In this document: one piece after another, positions 8,591-17,612 of the stretch
How positions within the stretch are numbered: the first letter of the stretch is position 1
Layout of the letters: each line of letters starts with the position of its first letter
Assembly: GCF_001816125.1 (NCBI RefSeq)
Contig: NZ_MDZA01000222.1
Span: 28,923-92,922 of the forward strand
Source of the DNA: Hymenobacter coccineus
GTDB lineage: Bacteria > Bacteroidota > Bacteroidia > Cytophagales > Hymenobacteraceae
DNA: 64,000 nucleotides
Reading direction: 5' to 3'
Program-made: the position numbers and the translations under genes
The notes under the pieces: generated by a model
Database searches by the model: none
Told to the model about the DNA's origin: nothing
Seen by the model: only the letters and a program-made list of their open reading frames with translations

Positions 8591-9835
8591 CGCCACGCCG
8601 CCCGAAGGCGCGGGCCCCGCTGGGGCGGCATCGGCCAAACTGGGCAGTACGGCTTTCTCGCAAACCAGCACCACGGGCCGGCCGCGCAAGTCGGTGGTGG
8701 CAAACAAATACGTGTCGCCGCCCTCGCGGATGCCCGTGCGCAGCCGGAAATCGGCCACCGAATCGGGGAAATTGCGGGTCGTGACGTGGGCGCGGGCCTC
8801 GGGGCCCAAGTGCGCCTTCAAGGCCGCGCCATCGGCCTTCTCCACCGCCAGCACCCGGAAAATACGCCCCGGAAAATCAGCCCGCAGCGTGGCTGATGTG
8901 TATAAATGGCTGTGCTGGTGCAGCTTCAGGAGCTCAAACGCGGTGCCGATGCTCCGAAAGGCCCCCGCTTTGAGCACGGCCGCGTTGGGTTCGTAGAGGA
9001 ACTGCTGGGCCTCGGCGTAGCGCGGCACGGCCCGGGCCTCGCGGGCTTTATTGAGGCGGAACTCCTGCCGGGTGCCGTCGCGCCGCAGGTTCAGGGCGAA
9101 GCGCTCGGGGTCTACGGCGGGCTCGGGGCCCAGCTCGTACAGTACCTCCTTCACTTCATTATCCAAGGCCAGCACCCAGAGGCGGCGCACGTGCTTCAGT
9201 TCCTGCACGGCCTGCTCGATGTCGAGCATGGGCGAGGTTTTGAGCAGCACGCGGTCGGCCTTATGCAGCAGCAGCGGCAGCAGGTGCAGCACATCGGGCT
9301 CGCAGTCGGTGAGCCGGAAAATCTTGCGCGAAGCGGTGTCGCGCCGGGCCGGGTCGAGGTAAATCCAGTCGTAGTGGTGGGGCGTGGCCTTGAGGAACGC
9401 CAGCGCGTCGGCGTGATGCACTGCCACGTTGTCAATGCCGAGCAGCCGGAAATTGTAGCGCACCACGGCCGCCAGCTGCGGGCTGCGCTCCACGTAATCG
9501 ACCTGGGCCACGCGGGCGGCAAAATGCGCCGCATCGGCTCCAAAGCCGCCGGTGAGGTCGGCCAGCCGCTCGCCGTCCACGAGCCCAGCCTTGAAGGTGG
9601 CCGTGCGCTCCGACGAGGCCTGCTCGACCGACAGGGCGGGCGGAAAAGCCAGGTCGGGATTGGCGGCCCAGGCGGGGAGCTTGCTTTGGGCCTTCTGGCG
9701 GGCCTGGATTTGGCGTACCAGCTCGGGAACGGGTAGGCCGGGGTGGCGGCGGGCTTGCAAGGCCAGGTGGGCGGGGTCGTCGTGCAAATGCGCGGCCACG
9801 TAGCGACGGGCCGCCTCGGGCAAAGGGAATTCCAT
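8588..9835 (-). CDS. Class I SAM-dependent methyltransferase with THUMP-like C-terminal domain
   Basis: The 415-residue protein has an N-terminal helical region, a Rossmann methyltransferase core with motif I LADLTGGFGADAAHFA, an acidic YVERSP strand and motif IV YDWIYLDPARRD, then a C-terminal ferredoxin-like/THUMP-like part. This architecture matches the Bacteroidota PG_1098-type proteins, thought to act on RNA; the substrate is not known. The ATG at 9835 (MEFPLPEAARRYV) is preferred over one 39 bases upstream that lies in low-complexity sequence. It is just upstream of metK, whose product is its cofactor. Confidence 0.82.
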   Translation of the reverse strand: MEFPLPEAARRYVAAHLHDDPAHLALQARRHPGLPVPELVRQIQARQKAQSKLPAWAANPDLAFPPALSVEQASSERTATFKAGLVDGERLADLTGGFGADAAHFAARVAQVDYVERSPQLAAVVRYNFRLLGIDNVAVHHADALAFLKATPHHYDWIYLDPARRDTASRKIFRLTDCEPDVLHLLPLLLHKADRVLLKTSPMLDIEQAVQELKHVRRLWVLALDNEVKEVLYELGPEPAVDPERFALNLRRDGTRQEFRLNKAREARAVPRYAEAQQFLYEPNAAVLKAGAFRSIGTAFELLKLHQHSHLYTSATLRADFPGRIFRVLAVEKADGAALKAHLGPEARAHVTTRNFPDSVADFRLRTGIREGGDTYLFATTDLRGRPVVLVCEKAVLPSLADAAPAGPAPSGGVA

Positions 9836-9889
9836 GTAAGCGGGTATACGGGAAAAACGCCGCGGGCAGCACAAATAGTGCCCCGCGGT

Positions 9890-10513
9890 CTAGCGCAGGC
9901 TCCAGCCCAGGGCCAGCAGCGGCGTGCCTTGGAGCCCCAGGCGCAGGCCCGCCGTGCTGGGGCTCCACCGCTGCCACTGCGAGCCTTGGGCCCCCGTCAG
10001 GCCGTTGTTGTAGGCCGATACGGCTTGCTGCAAGTGCTTGTTGGTGTGCCGGTTGATGGGGATGGTGGCCAGTAAGCTCGCCACGAATAGGCCCGCCGCC
10101 ACTTGCTGCGCACCGTTGAAGTATTGTTGGCCTCCGTCTTTAGTAAACACCTGGCTGCCGTACAAACCCAGGGCCCCCACGGCCACCAGGCGGTCGGCGA
10201 GGAACAGGGTTTTCTGGCGGCGGTAATCGGTCAGGTTGCTCAGGGCTTCGGCGTTGGTGCCCAGGTAGGGGCGCAGCTTCTGGCCGAAGAAGCCGGCATT
10301 TTGGTAGTCCTCGCCCGTTTTGCCGGGGGGCAGAAAGTAGAAGTTGTGCTGGGGCCCACTGAGGCCGCGCGCCGCATCGTCGGGCTGGAGCCGCACGGTG
10401 GCGGGGTTCGCCTGGGCGGCGGCCAAGCGCGGGGCCACCGCAGACAAAGCCAATAAAAACACGCTAAAGGATAGGCGGCGGGCTCGATTCAACGCCGGGA
10501 TAGAATAGTGCAT
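9890..10513 (-). CDS. Secreted protein of unknown function (207 aa)
   Basis: I do not recognise a family. The protein starts MHYSIPALNRARRLSFSVFL and has a signal peptide (SVFLLALSAVAPRLAAAQA). The mature part contains QHNFYFLPPGKTGEDYQNAG, a polar repeat-free middle and two short hydrophobic stretches (ADRLVAVGALGLYG; QVAAGLFVASLLATIPI) that could be membrane segments or strands. The frame stays open far upstream opposite ahcY, but the promoter box places the start at 10513, four bases after TATCTTTG, suggesting a leaderless mRNA. It ends 54 bases before the methyltransferase gene. Confidence 0.7.
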   Translation of the reverse strand: MHYSIPALNRARRLSFSVFLLALSAVAPRLAAAQANPATVRLQPDDAARGLSGPQHNFYFLPPGKTGEDYQNAGFFGQKLRPYLGTNAEALSNLTDYRRQKTLFLADRLVAVGALGLYGSQVFTKDGGQQYFNGAQQVAAGLFVASLLATIPINRHTNKHLQQAVSAYNNGLTGAQGSQWQRWSPSTAGLRLGLQGTPLLALGWSLR

Positions 10514-10517
10514 AAGG

Positions 10518-10525
10518 CAAAGATA
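10518..10525 (-). promoter_or_regulatory. -7 box fused to start codon of secreted protein gene
   Basis: The minus strand reads TATCTTTG, then CCTT, then ATG. The exact consensus with a four-base spacer puts the predicted transcription start on the A of ATG. Confidence 0.7.
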
Positions 10526-10585
10526 GGCGCCCCCGCACCCACTAAATGACGGCCCTTGGTGGCCGGGGCCCCGAAACAATTGCCG

Positions 10586-10593
10586 TATCTTTG
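10586..10593 (+). promoter_or_regulatory. -7 box for ahcY
   Basis: TATCTTTG, an exact match, lies 34 bases before the ahcY ATG, giving a predicted leader of about 30 bases, too short for a SAH riboswitch. Confidence 0.7.
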
Positions 10594-10627
10594 TGGTTGA
10601 ACCCGACCATACCAAACAACCTCTATC

Positions 10628-11947
10628 ATGGTGGAAACCAAAACGAACACCTACGTTCCCTACAAGGTAAAAGACATGTCGCTGGCCGAGTGGGGCCGCA
10701 AGGAAATCCGCCTCGCCGAAGCCGAGATGCCCGGCCTGATGTCCTTGCGCGAAGAGTTCGGCGCGCAGCAGCCCTTCAAGGGGGCTCGCATTGCCGGCTG
10801 CCTGCACATGACCATCCAAACCGCCGTGCTCATCGAAACCCTGAAAGCGCTGGGTGCCGAGGTAACGTGGTCGTCGTGCAACATCTTCTCGACCCAAGAC
10901 CACGCCGCTGCGGCCATCGCCGCCGCCGGCATCCCGGTGTATGCCTGGAAGGGTATGAACGAGGAAGAATTCAACTGGTGCATCGAGCAGACGCTGTTTT
11001 TCGGCGAAGACAAGCAGCCGCTGAACATGATCCTCGACGACGGCGGCGACCTCACCAACATGGTACTGAACGATTACCCCGAGCTGGCCGCTGGCATTAA
11101 AGGCGTGTCGGAAGAGACGACTACCGGCGTGCTCCGCTTGTACGAACGCGTGAAAAACGGTACGCTGGCTTTCCCCGCCATCAACGTGAACGACTCGGTA
11201 ACGAAGTCGAAATTTGATAACAAGTACGGCTGCAAAGAGTCGGCCGTGGATGCCATCCGCCGGGCTACCGACGTGATGATGGCCGGCAAAGTGGCTGTGG
11301 TAGCCGGCTACGGCGACGTAGGAAAGGGCACCGCCGCCTCGCTGGCTGGTGCTGGGGCCCGCGTTATCGTGACGGAGATTGATCCTATTTGCGCGCTGCA
11401 AGCAGCCATGGACGGCTACGCCGTGAAGAAGCTGGCCAACGCCGTGAAGGAAGCCGACATTGTGGTGACGGCCACCGGCAACTGCGACATCCTCACCGAG
11501 ACGCACTTCCGCAGCCTGAAGGACAAGGCCATTGTGTGCAACATTGGCCACTTCGACGACGAGATTGACATGGCGTGGCTGAATGGCAACTACGGCCACA
11601 CCAAGGACACGGTGAAGCCGCAGGTGGACATCTACAACATCGACGGCAAGGAGGTCATCATCCTTGCCGAAGGCCGCCTCGTGAACCTGGGCTGCGCCAC
11701 CGGCCACCCTTCGTTCGTAATGTCGGCTTCGTTCACCAACCAGGTGCTGGCCCAGATTGAGCTGTGGGAGCGCAACGATCAGTACACCAACCAAGTGTAC
11801 ACGCTGCCCAAGCACCTGGACGAGAAAGTGGCCCGCCTGCACCTCGCCAAAATTGGCGTGGAGCTGGACGAGCTGACGACCCACCAGGCTGACTACATCA
11901 AGGTGACGGTGGACGGCCCGTTCAAATCGGACCTGTACCGCTACTAG
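10628..11947 (+). CDS. ahcY: Adenosylhomocysteinase (SAH hydrolase)
   Basis: The 439-residue NAD-dependent enzyme splits S-adenosylhomocysteine to adenosine and homocysteine, relieving product inhibition of methyltransferases. Family motifs include [32 protein letters not shown], the NAD-binding [20 protein letters not shown] and the C-terminal [11 protein letters not shown]. It is monocistronic, with an exact -7 box and a strong terminator. Together with metK it forms the methyl cycle pair of this region. Confidence 0.97.
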   Translation: MVETKTNTYVPYKVKDMSLAEWGRKEIRLAEAEMPGLMSLREEFGAQQPFKGARIAGCLHMTIQTAVLIETLKALGAEVTWSSCNIFSTQDHAAAAIAAAGIPVYAWKGMNEEEFNWCIEQTLFFGEDKQPLNMILDDGGDLTNMVLNDYPELAAGIKGVSEETTTGVLRLYERVKNGTLAFPAINVNDSVTKSKFDNKYGCKESAVDAIRRATDVMMAGKVAVVAGYGDVGKGTAASLAGAGARVIVTEIDPICALQAAMDGYAVKKLANAVKEADIVVTATGNCDILTETHFRSLKDKAIVCNIGHFDDEIDMAWLNGNYGHTKDTVKPQVDIYNIDGKEVIILAEGRLVNLGCATGHPSFVMSASFTNQVLAQIELWERNDQYTNQVYTLPKHLDEKVARLHLAKIGVELDELTTHQADYIKVTVDGPFKSDLYRY

Positions 11948-11965
11948 GGGGCCCCAGCCCTCAGC

Positions 11966-12004
11966 AAAAAGCCCCGCCAGCATTGCGCTGGCGGGGCTTT
12001 TTTG
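11966..12004 (+). terminator. Terminator after ahcY
   Basis: AAAAGCCCCGCCAG pairs with CTGGCGGGGCTTTT around a short loop and ends in six T. It could also serve the converging DyP gene. Confidence 0.9.
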
Positions 12005-12037
12005 ATGGCTTTCGGGGCCCCAGCTAGTGGCCTCGCC

Positions 12038-13522
12038 TCAGTGCTGCATGGCCATTTGCTGCTGCGTGGCGGCGCTGGTGGCGTGGCGCAGAAAGCACAT
12101 GCACGGCGCAAACAGGTACTCGCCGCCCTTCAGCGTAACGAACCCGCCGAAAGCGCTGGCCGCCTGGGTGGAGGCGGGGTCGCCGTAGGTAGTGGCGTAG
12201 CGCTGCACACCGTCGGGTAGGGGCCCCTGCCCAATGACGGGGTCGAGGCCGGTGGGCGGGGTGGCGCGGGAAAATTCGGCATTGTTCACCCATTGCCGCT
12301 GGATAAACTCGAACTGCGCAGCCAAGTCGCGCTGAAAGCTCATGAAGAGCAAGCCCACGCCTTTGGTGGGCATCTCTTCAAATTCGGCTTGGTTGGGGTG
12401 CACAAAGCGGTGCCCGTAGATGATGCCGCGCCGGGCCATCATGCGGTTCTTCTCGCCCTCGAGGGTGTCGCCCAGGCCAACGGAGTCGCCGCGGGGGGTG
12501 CTCTTGCGGATGTGGGAGTGGAAGGGGCAGCGCTGCCCCGGGTCGGTGTCGTAGTTGAAGTTGTTGAGCTTGCCCAAGTCGGGTTTGGGAATGGGAATGT
12601 TGTGGATGCGCACGTCGTCGTCGCTGAGGGTAACGGGCGTGCCATTTTCAAAGCGGCCCACGGCCATGGCCCCCGCCAGCTCGCTGGTTTCATCGCCAAA
12701 CAGCTCTTTCGCCAGCTGCTTTTCCCGCTCCTTGAAACCGCGCACGTTCTGCTCCAGCTTGCGAAACACGAAGTAGCTGCCGAAGGAATTGTCGACGCTG
12801 CCCGCCGGGTCGGGGGTTAGTACTAGGCTGATGGGCATCAACGGGTCCCAGTTGGTGGTGTCCAGGCCGGCCATTTCTTCCACAAAAAACTTGGGCTGAC
12901 TGATGCCGTCCACGTACCCAAAGTGCTCGATGTCCTGGCCGTCGTCGTTTTGAATGCTGTCGCCTTCCTCCACGCACAGCACCGTGGCCAGCCGGTCGCC
13001 CTTCGGGCTCTTGTGGCGCAGGCGCTTCACAATGGCCCGCACGTGCTGGTCGAGCCGGGTGCGGGTGCGCTCGCCGAGGGCCACCAGCACCATGCCGTGG
13101 ATGGCCCCCTGGTAGCCCCCGTCCCAGGTCGCCACGGGCGGGTCGAGCAAGTCGGCATTGGCGGCCTTCATGCCGCCGGCAAACCGGGCGTCGCCGGGGC
13201 GCTTGTCCAGCGGCACGTCCAGGTACGCGTAGCCTGCCGCACTCAGCAGCAGGGTCACCACAAAGCGCTGTTGACCGTCAATCTTGGTCTGCGCCGTATC
13301 GGCCTGCTGCTGCTGGGCCGTGGTTATTTCGGTGTGGGCAAACTCTTCCAGAAACAGCCGGGCCGCGGGCTGCTGTCCGTGGCCAAAGCGGAAAAAGAGT
13401 TGCGCCGTGTGCCGCCGCCCGTGCGATTTGAGGATGTTGGCCTGCAATTCGGGCGCGATGGCCGCGAATTCCGGCCCGTGCTCACTGATGCCGCGCTGAT
13501 CAAGGTCAATGTTTGTTGCCAT
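12038..13522 (-). CDS. DyP-type heme peroxidase
   Basis: The 494-residue protein has the DyP signature GXXDG as FGYVDGISQP (about residue 205) with the catalytic aspartate, a candidate proximal heme histidine in YGHRFVHPNQAEF (about 372) and the conserved arginine in LFMSFQRDLAAQFEF (about 395). DyP enzymes oxidise bulky aromatic substrates with hydrogen peroxide. No signal peptide is present and no encapsulin or iron-uptake gene is adjacent, so a cytosolic role is inferred. The ATG at 13522 (MATNIDLDQRGISE) is supported by a promoter box 75 bases upstream; a start 42 bases further up would add an unlikely hydrophobic leader. Confidence 0.9.
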   Translation of the reverse strand: MATNIDLDQRGISEHGPEFAAIAPELQANILKSHGRRHTAQLFFRFGHGQQPAARLFLEEFAHTEITTAQQQQADTAQTKIDGQQRFVVTLLLSAAGYAYLDVPLDKRPGDARFAGGMKAANADLLDPPVATWDGGYQGAIHGMVLVALGERTRTRLDQHVRAIVKRLRHKSPKGDRLATVLCVEEGDSIQNDDGQDIEHFGYVDGISQPKFFVEEMAGLDTTNWDPLMPISLVLTPDPAGSVDNSFGSYFVFRKLEQNVRGFKEREKQLAKELFGDETSELAGAMAVGRFENGTPVTLSDDDVRIHNIPIPKPDLGKLNNFNYDTDPGQRCPFHSHIRKSTPRGDSVGLGDTLEGEKNRMMARRGIIYGHRFVHPNQAEFEEMPTKGVGLLFMSFQRDLAAQFEFIQRQWVNNAEFSRATPPTGLDPVIGQGPLPDGVQRYATTYGDPASTQAASAFGGFVTLKGGEYLFAPCMCFLRHATSAATQQQMAMQH

Positions 13523-13596
13523 GTGGTTGGGAGGGAAAAGAAAGGAGAGAAATACTGCCAACACAGCCGTCAGCGTCCTGACAATTTGTTATATAT

Positions 13597-13604
13597 CAAA
13601 GTTA
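13597..13604 (-). promoter_or_regulatory. -7 box for DyP peroxidase
   Basis: The minus strand reads TAACTTTG, an exact match in an AT-rich stretch. Predicted leader is about 70 bases. Nothing else is seen in 13605-13755 except AT-rich sequence. Confidence 0.6.
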
Positions 13605-13759
13605 ATATATTAAATATTATATGGAAGAAAATTGTTCTTTTCCCACATTATTTTTTTCCTGGCCAAGCCGGGTACCCCACAACGACATTCAATCCTGTGC
13701 ATGGTCCGGCGGGCCAGCGGCGGATGCCAGGGCCCTAATCTGAACACCGCCTAAACCAA

Positions 13760-13796
13760 AACAGCCGCCGACGCAATGCGCCAGCGGCTGCTGTAA
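13760..13796 (-). terminator. Possible terminator after SDR gene
   Basis: AGCCGC and GCGGCT arms with additional inner pairs form a hairpin just past the SDR stop, and the minus strand continues with TTTTGG. The T tract is short, so this is tentative. Confidence 0.45.
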
Positions 13797-13815
13797 AGCG
13801 TGTTACGAAGCTGGG

Positions 13816-14685
13816 TTAGTCCAGAAATTCCGTCTTGGTCAGGTCCTCGCTCATTTTCCACAGGCGCTGGCTGTTGGCCAGTGTGTTGAAGCTACTCTTC
13901 ACGGGCTCGGGCTTTTTCTTGCTGTAGTACCCGCCGCTGACCGTGGCCACGCTGGGGTCGGAGGCCAGGAAAATGCTGGTCTCGGCTCCTTTCTCGGGCG
14001 ACAGCATAAAGGGCCGGCCCAGGGCCAGCATGGCCGACAGCCAGCCGCCCGACTGCTGGCCGTAGCCGGTGGCCACCGCGCCGGGATGCAGCGAATTGGT
14101 GGTCACGTTGGTGATGCCGTGGGCGCGCAGCCGCCGGGCCAGCTCCTGGGTGAACATGATGTTCCAGAGCTTGGTGGTGCCGTACTCCCACATGGCGCTG
14201 TAGCTACGCTCCGACTGGAAATCATCAAGCGTGGGCTTGGAGAAGCGGTAGGCCATCGAGGCCACGTTCACGATGCGGGCGGCCGGGCTTTTGCGGAGCA
14301 AATCCAGCAGCAGGCTCGTGAGCAGGAAGGGCCCCAGGTGGTTGGTGGCCAGCGTCAGCTCGTAGCCGTCGGCCGATACTTCGCGCTCGGCGCCCAGCAT
14401 CAGGCCGGCGTTGTTCACCAGCACGTCGAGGCGCGGGTACTGGGCGTTGATTTCGGCGGCCACGTCGCGCACCTCTTGCAGCGACGAGAGGTCGGCCAGG
14501 GCCATGTCTACCCGCTGGTTGCCGGTGGCATCGATGATTTCCTGGCGAGTGCGCTCGGTTTTCAGGCGGTTGCGGCCCAGTAGGATAACGTGGGCCCCTT
14601 GGCGGGCCAGCGTCTCGGCCGTGACTTTGCCGATGCCCGACGTGGCGCCGGTAATGAGAATGATTTGGTCTTTCAAGTCAGCCAT
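13816..14685 (-). CDS. Short-chain dehydrogenase/reductase
   Basis: The 289-residue protein has the classical SDR elements: nucleotide-binding TGATSGIG (about residues 12-19), NNAG, catalytic serine in VNVASMAYRFS and the YxxxK pair in WEYGTTKLWN. It resembles the retinol dehydrogenase/WW-domain-oxidoreductase-like SDR group, probably NADP-dependent given GRNRLKTER after strand 2. The substrate is unknown. The ATG at 14685 (MADLKDQIILITG) gives a normal N-terminus. A near-consensus minus-strand box TACTTTTC is at 14699-14706. Confidence 0.88.
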   Translation of the reverse strand: MADLKDQIILITGATSGIGKVTAETLARQGAHVILLGRNRLKTERTRQEIIDATGNQRVDMALADLSSLQEVRDVAAEINAQYPRLDVLVNNAGLMLGAEREVSADGYELTLATNHLGPFLLTSLLLDLLRKSPAARIVNVASMAYRFSKPTLDDFQSERSYSAMWEYGTTKLWNIMFTQELARRLRAHGITNVTTNSLHPGAVATGYGQQSGGWLSAMLALGRPFMLSPEKGAETSIFLASDPSVATVSGGYYSKKKPEPVKSSFNTLANSQRLWKMSEDLTKTEFLD

Positions 14686-14777
14686 AATGGGAGAAAGGGA
14701 AAAGTACTGGGGCCTAATACGCGGCACGACGGCCCGCGGTGCCGAATATTTTAGGGCCCCGGGCGCCGGGGCCGTGT

Positions 14778-14785
14778 TTACTTTG
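14778..14785 (+). promoter_or_regulatory. Near-consensus -7 box fused to pnuC start
   Basis: TTACTTTG differs from TAnnTTTG at one base and is followed by CCCC and the ATG, the same four-base spacing seen at gmk. Confidence 0.45.
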
Positions 14786-14789
14786 CCCC

Positions 14790-15464
14790 ATGCCCGATTT
14801 TTTGCGCGTCGAAACCATCTTTTTTACCGTGCTCGGCTACCCCATGAGCTACCTCGAATTTTTCGGGGTGCTGACGGGCGCCGTGGCCGTGTGGCTCTCG
14901 GCCCGGGCCAACGTCTGGAGCTGGCCGCTGAGCCTGGTGGGCATCGTGCTCTCGTTCTTCCTGTTCTTCCAGGTGCAGCTCTACCCCGATACCTTTTTGC
15001 AAGTGTTCTTCTTCGTGACCAGCCTCATCGGCTGGTGGCAGTGGACGCACCCCGCCCCGCGCGAGGCCGACCAAAAGGAGGAGCTGCGCATCACCTACAC
15101 CCCGCGGCCCGTGCTGCTGCTGGGCAGCATTGGGGCCCTGGTGGCCACCGCGCTGCTGGGGGCCCTGGCCCAGCGCCTGCACCAGTGGGTGCCGCTGGTG
15201 TTCAGCAAGCCCAGCGCCTTCCCCTACCTCGACTCATTTACCACGGTGCTCAGCATCGCCGCCACCTTCCTGCTGATGCGTAAAAAGGTGGAAAGCTGGT
15301 ACGTGTGGCTGCTCGCCGACGTGGTGCTGACCTACGTGTACTTCCTGAAAGGCATCAAGTTCGTGGGTATCGAGTACGCCGTGTTCTGCGCCGTGGCCGC
15401 CTATGGCGCGTACCATTGGACGCGCGAGTTCCGCGGCTACGCTAACGAACTACCCGCCGCCTAG
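14790..15464 (+). CDS. pnuC: Nicotinamide riboside/mononucleotide transporter PnuC-like
   Basis: The 224-residue membrane protein has about seven hydrophobic helices and the PnuC hallmarks: an early WSWPLSLVGIVLSFFLFF segment and the WWQW motif (SLIGWWQWTHP). PnuC proteins import nicotinamide riboside for NAD synthesis by facilitated diffusion. The ATG at 14790 is favoured over an in-frame upstream ATG because a promoter-like TTTG lies just before it. nadD occurs 4.4 kb downstream but is not in the same unit. Confidence 0.88.
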   Translation: MPDFLRVETIFFTVLGYPMSYLEFFGVLTGAVAVWLSARANVWSWPLSLVGIVLSFFLFFQVQLYPDTFLQVFFFVTSLIGWWQWTHPAPREADQKEELRITYTPRPVLLLGSIGALVATALLGALAQRLHQWVPLVFSKPSAFPYLDSFTTVLSIAATFLLMRKKVESWYVWLLADVVLTYVYFLKGIKFVGIEYAVFCAVAAYGAYHWTREFRGYANELPAA

Positions 15465-15508
15465 GGGCCCCGCCCAACCTCCGCGTTTACTCTACTTGCC
15501 CGCCCGCC

Positions 15509-16273
15509 GTGGTTTCGCTTTCCGTCGTCGTCATCACCTTTAACGAAGCGGCCAACATTGGCCGCTGCCTGGACGCGCTGGGCGACGTGGCCGACGAAGT
15601 GCTGGTGGTAGACTCGTTTTCGACGGACGACACGGTGAAAATCTGCCGCGCCCGCGGGGCCCGGGTAGTGCAAAACGCCTTCGCCGGCTACGTCGAGCAG
15701 AAGAACTTCGCCACCGCCCAGGCCCGTTTCGACCACATGCTCCAGCTCGATGCCGACGAGGTGCTGACCGCCGAGCTGCGCCAGAGCATCCAGCAGGCCA
15801 AGGCCGATTGGCAGCACGCCGCCTACGCCCTGGCCCGCCTCACCAACTACTGCGGCCACTGGGTGCGCCACGGCGGCTGGTACCCCGACCGCAAGCTGCG
15901 CCTCTACGACCGCCGCCTCGGCCGCTGGGAGGGCCTGCTGCTGCACGAGCACTACGAGGTGGGCCCCGGCCACACCACCGGGGCCCTGGCCGGCGATGCG
16001 CTGCACTATTCCTACCATTCCATCGCGCAGCACGTCAGCCAGTTGAATAAATTCACCAGCATCACCGCTCAAGAGCTGGCCCTGAAGGGCCGCACCCGCG
16101 TCACGCTGTTTCACCTGCTGCTCAAGCCGCTCTGGAAGTTTGGGCACGGCTACTTCCTGCGGCTGGGCTTCCTGGATGGGTTTGCCGGGCTGTGCATCGC
16201 CAGCATCTCAGCCTGGGGCGTGTTCCTGAAATTTGCGAAGCTGAAAACCCGCACCGAACGCGCCGAAGCATGA
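15509..16273 (+). CDS. Glycosyltransferase family 2 (WaaE/KdtX-like)
   Basis: This 254-residue GT-A enzyme starts at GTG (MVSLSVVVITFNEAANIGR) and has the nucleotide-sugar region VLVVDSFSTDDT and the metal-binding QLDADEVL (DxD-like). The YPDRKLRLYDRR motif and C-terminal amphipathic segment match the WaaE/KdtX group that adds a sugar to LPS inner core. Its stop overlaps the next glycosyltransferase start (ATGA), so the two form an operon for lipopolysaccharide or surface glycan synthesis. Sugar specificity cannot be read from sequence. Confidence 0.88.
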   Translation: MVSLSVVVITFNEAANIGRCLDALGDVADEVLVVDSFSTDDTVKICRARGARVVQNAFAGYVEQKNFATAQARFDHMLQLDADEVLTAELRQSIQQAKADWQHAAYALARLTNYCGHWVRHGGWYPDRKLRLYDRRLGRWEGLLLHEHYEVGPGHTTGALAGDALHYSYHSIAQHVSQLNKFTSITAQELALKGRTRVTLFHLLLKPLWKFGHGYFLRLGFLDGFAGLCIASISAWGVFLKFAKLKTRTERAEA

Positions 16274-17313
16274 GCCCCACCTTCCTCGTTTCCCGCACCG
16301 ACGCCATTGGCGACGTGGTGCTGACCCTGCCCGTGGCCGGCCGCCTCAAGCAGCTGTTTCCCGGGTGCCGGGTGGTATTCATCGGCCGCGCCTACACCGC
16401 GCCCGTGGCCGCCGCCTGCCCATGGGTGGATGAAGTGCTGGACTTCGATGCGCTGCAAACGCTGCCCGTAGTCGCCCAAGTAGGGGCCCTGCGGGCTTAT
16501 GGGGCCCTGGCCATCGTGCACGTATTTCCCAACCGGGCCTTGGCCATCCTGGCCCGGCGGGCGCGCATTCCGGTGCGCATTGGCACCCGCAACCGCTGGT
16601 GGCACTGGCTGAATTGCAACCGCCTGGTGGCCCTCAGCCGCCGCCACTCGCCCCTACACGAAGCCCAGCTCAACCTCCAGCTTCTGGGGCCCCTGGGCGG
16701 CGCCGAAACCCTGCCCCTGCCCGCTGTGGCCGACCTCGTGCGCCTGCGGGCCCCCGAGCCGCTAGGGGCCCCGTGGCTACTGCTGCTGGCCCAGCGCCGC
16801 CCCAGCCAGCTCAACGTGGTGCTGCACCCGCGCAGCCGGGGCAGCGCCCGCGAGTGGGGGCTGGACAATTTTGGCCACCTGGCACAGCGTCTGCACGCTG
16901 CCGGTCACCGCGTGTTCGTCACCGGCACTGCCGCCGAGGGCGCCGAGCTGGCCGGCTGGCTGGTGGAATACGGGCCTTACCTGGCCGCCGACCTCACTGG
17001 GCAGTTGGCTATGCCGCAGTTTTTGGCCTTCCTGGCTGCTGCCGATGGCATTGTGGCGGGCAGCACGGGGCCCCTGCACCTAGCTGCTGCGCTGGGCCGC
17101 CATGCCTTGGGGCTGTACCCGCCCATCCGACCCATGCACCCCGGCCGCTGGGGCCCCCTGGGGCCCCGGGCCGAGTACCTGGTCTTCGACCGGCCCGCTT
17201 GCCAGGACTGCCGCGCCCAGCCCGCAGCCTGCACCTGCATCAGGGCCCTGGCCGCCGCCGCCGTGGCGGCGCGCGTGCAGGCGTGGCAGCCCGCTGTGCT
17301 GAGCGAAGGGTAG
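16270..17313 (+). CDS. Glycosyltransferase family 9 (heptosyltransferase-like)
   Basis: The 347-residue protein starts MSPTFLVSRTDAIGDVVLT, with the DAIGDVVLTLP motif of ADP-heptose LPS heptosyltransferases, and has the C-terminal donor site GSTGPLHLAAALG. It lies in a 4-base ATGA overlap with the GT2 gene, supporting joint action on LPS core. The final part (CQDCRAQPAACTCIRAL) carries a small cysteine cluster seen in some members. Donor and acceptor are inferred only at family level. Confidence 0.9.
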   Translation: MSPTFLVSRTDAIGDVVLTLPVAGRLKQLFPGCRVVFIGRAYTAPVAAACPWVDEVLDFDALQTLPVVAQVGALRAYGALAIVHVFPNRALAILARRARIPVRIGTRNRWWHWLNCNRLVALSRRHSPLHEAQLNLQLLGPLGGAETLPLPAVADLVRLRAPEPLGAPWLLLLAQRRPSQLNVVLHPRSRGSAREWGLDNFGHLAQRLHAAGHRVFVTGTAAEGAELAGWLVEYGPYLAADLTGQLAMPQFLAFLAAADGIVAGSTGPLHLAAALGRHALGLYPPIRPMHPGRWGPLGPRAEYLVFDRPACQDCRAQPAACTCIRALAAAAVAARVQAWQPAVLSEG

Positions 17314-17612
17314 GGGCCCCGGCACAATACCCCGCCCCCACGGCCGTTGCCTGCACTGCGGGATTCGTTGCGGCTGGCGTAACCCGGGGCCCATCACCAT
17401 CCGTACATCTGCCAGTTGGCAGCAGGGCGCAGCGGTTCGTTGACTGGCCGGTAGCCAGTTCGCCATTTGTGGCGGTTAGGCGGTGGCTGGTGCTACCTGC
17501 CGCGGGCCCCTAGCCGCAACTTTACTGCCCGTTTTTGCTTATGCAAGGACCATAGCCATTTACACTTGCTCTTTTGTAGGTTGCACCCTATTATACTCTC
17601 CGCCCCATTATT
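17314..17612. other. Intergenic region before the ECF sigma gene
   Basis: This stretch of about 300 bases has no convincing gene. It holds a small inverted repeat (ACTGGC/GCCAGT, 17443-17459) and a weak promoter candidate, TACACTTG at 17561-17568 with TTTG 23 bases upstream (17534-17537). Confidence 0.5.

Noticed and set aside
7761..8996. 411-codon plus-strand frame across metK and the methyltransferase
   Set aside because: Antisense shadow of two clear minus-strand genes.
10514..11983. Very long open frame on the minus strand opposite ahcY, fused to the secreted protein frame
   Set aside because: It is the complement of a highly biased GC-rich gene, has no recognisable motifs and a clear promoter/start lies at 10513.
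12923..13738. Plus-strand frame opposite the DyP gene and its promoter
   Set aside because: Low-complexity, overlaps a recognised family gene.
16599..17513. 304-codon Pro/Ala/Arg-rich frame overlapping the GT9 gene
   Set aside because: It is an out-of-frame reading of GC-rich coding DNA and lacks domain motifs.
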